Notes under the pieces: generated by a model
Databases searched by the model: none
Seen by the model: the letters and a program-made list of their open reading frames with translations, nothing else
Told to the model about the DNA's origin: nothing
In this document: piece after piece, positions 56,427 through 56,644 of the stretch
Position numbering within the stretch: the stretch's first letter is position 1
How the letters are laid out: every line of letters starts with the position of its first letter
DNA from: an uncultured Gemmatimonadota bacterium
Lineage (GTDB): Bacteria > Gemmatimonadota > Gemmatimonadetes > Longimicrobiales > Longimicrobiaceae
Assembly (NCBI GenBank): GCA_902805735.1
Contig: CADCTW010000085.1
Coordinates: 1-56,644 of the forward strand
Direction: 5' to 3'
DNA length: 56,644 bases
Position numbers and translations under genes: made by a program

Positions 56427-56644
56427 TCAGCGGGCGCGGGGGATGGTCAGCTTCTGGCCCGGGCGGAGGCGCGAGCTGCTGCCCAGGCGGTTGGCCTGGC
56501 GGAGGCGCGCCACCGTGGTGCCGTTGCGGCGGGCCACCGTCCAGAGGCTCTCGCCGCGGCGCACCGTGTGGGCACGGGCGCGGGTCGCGACCTTGGCGCG
56601 GGCGGCGGTGCGGCGCGTGGCGGCCTTGCGGACCTCGGCGCGGC
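56427..56644 (-). CDS. LysM-domain protein, C-terminal part
   Basis: The gene runs off the window edge, so only the last 72 codons are seen. A C-terminal LysM motif is clear: HTVRRGESLWTVARRNGTTV, then LRQANRLGSSSRLRPGQKLT, ending IPRAR. LysM domains bind peptidoglycan. Before it lies a basic Ala/Arg/Thr-rich linker. The N-terminal catalytic or structural part is outside the window. Confidence 0.88.
   Translation of the reverse strand, partial: RAEVRKAATRRTAARAKVATRARAHTVRRGESLWTVARRNGTTVARLRQANRLGSSSRLRPGQKLTIPRAR

Overview
The window is very GC-rich bacterial chromosome with tightly packed genes and many 4-base ATGA/GTGA overlaps. Multi-PAS and GAF sensor kinases, an ECF sigma/FecR pair, lipoproteins and intergenic inverted repeats, together with the family mix, suggest Gemmatimonadota (Longimicrobium-like). 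This is inference from composition and gene content; no rRNA or marker phylogeny is available here.

Layout. 1-125 is the 3' end (domains V and VI) of a group II intron lying in a palindromic repeat. 116-6606: UbiB-like kinase, five-PAS hybrid histidine kinase and a less GC-rich GAF locus. 6786-9078: secreted intradiol-dioxygenase-like protein and an ECF sigma/FecR pair. 9220-13316: three-subunit xanthine-dehydrogenase-type molybdoenzyme and a divergent guanine-deaminase-like enzyme. 13378-14220: a promoter-hairpin-U-tract unit that looks like a small RNA, then tRNA-Arg(ACG), tRNA-Asp(GTC) and tRNA-Arg(CCG). 14275-21358: HNH nuclease, RluA-type pseudouridine synthase, DUF6986 aldolase-like protein, MazEF-like toxin-antitoxin, GAF histidine kinase, DUF488. 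21466-23708: an AmgK-like sugar kinase fused to a RapZ C-terminal domain, followed by a MurU-like nucleotidyltransferase. 24896-35484: acyl-CoA ligase, then a YqiJ/NfeD-like membrane protein, flotillin and a 1717-residue AAA+ ATPase, then a DUF1906 protein. 35692-49967: family 5 uracil-DNA glycosylase, DUF423, an L,D-transpeptidase beside an apparently inactive paralogue, YhbY, DUF971, a receiver protein, YceI, TPR lipoprotein, MFS transporter, CsbD, FdhD and an ABC exporter. 50241-56644: chemoreceptor-like protein, RES-Xre toxin-antitoxin, saccharopine-dehydrogenase-like protein, HAD hydrolase, alkaline-phosphatase-superfamily enzyme and the end of a LysM protein.

The most striking feature is a family of about 22 full or partial palindromes, each arm built of three 8-base units (ACACAGAG, ACACAGAG, GCACAGAG). 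They lie almost only in gaps between genes, often touching stop codons. A second family has arms of 7-base units (GGCACTA), and at least two further inverted-repeat families occur. Several genes end inside a repeat, and the group II intron has used one as its target. The best candidate for an uncharacterised protein system is the YqiJ-flotillin-giant AAA+ module at 26866-34758.
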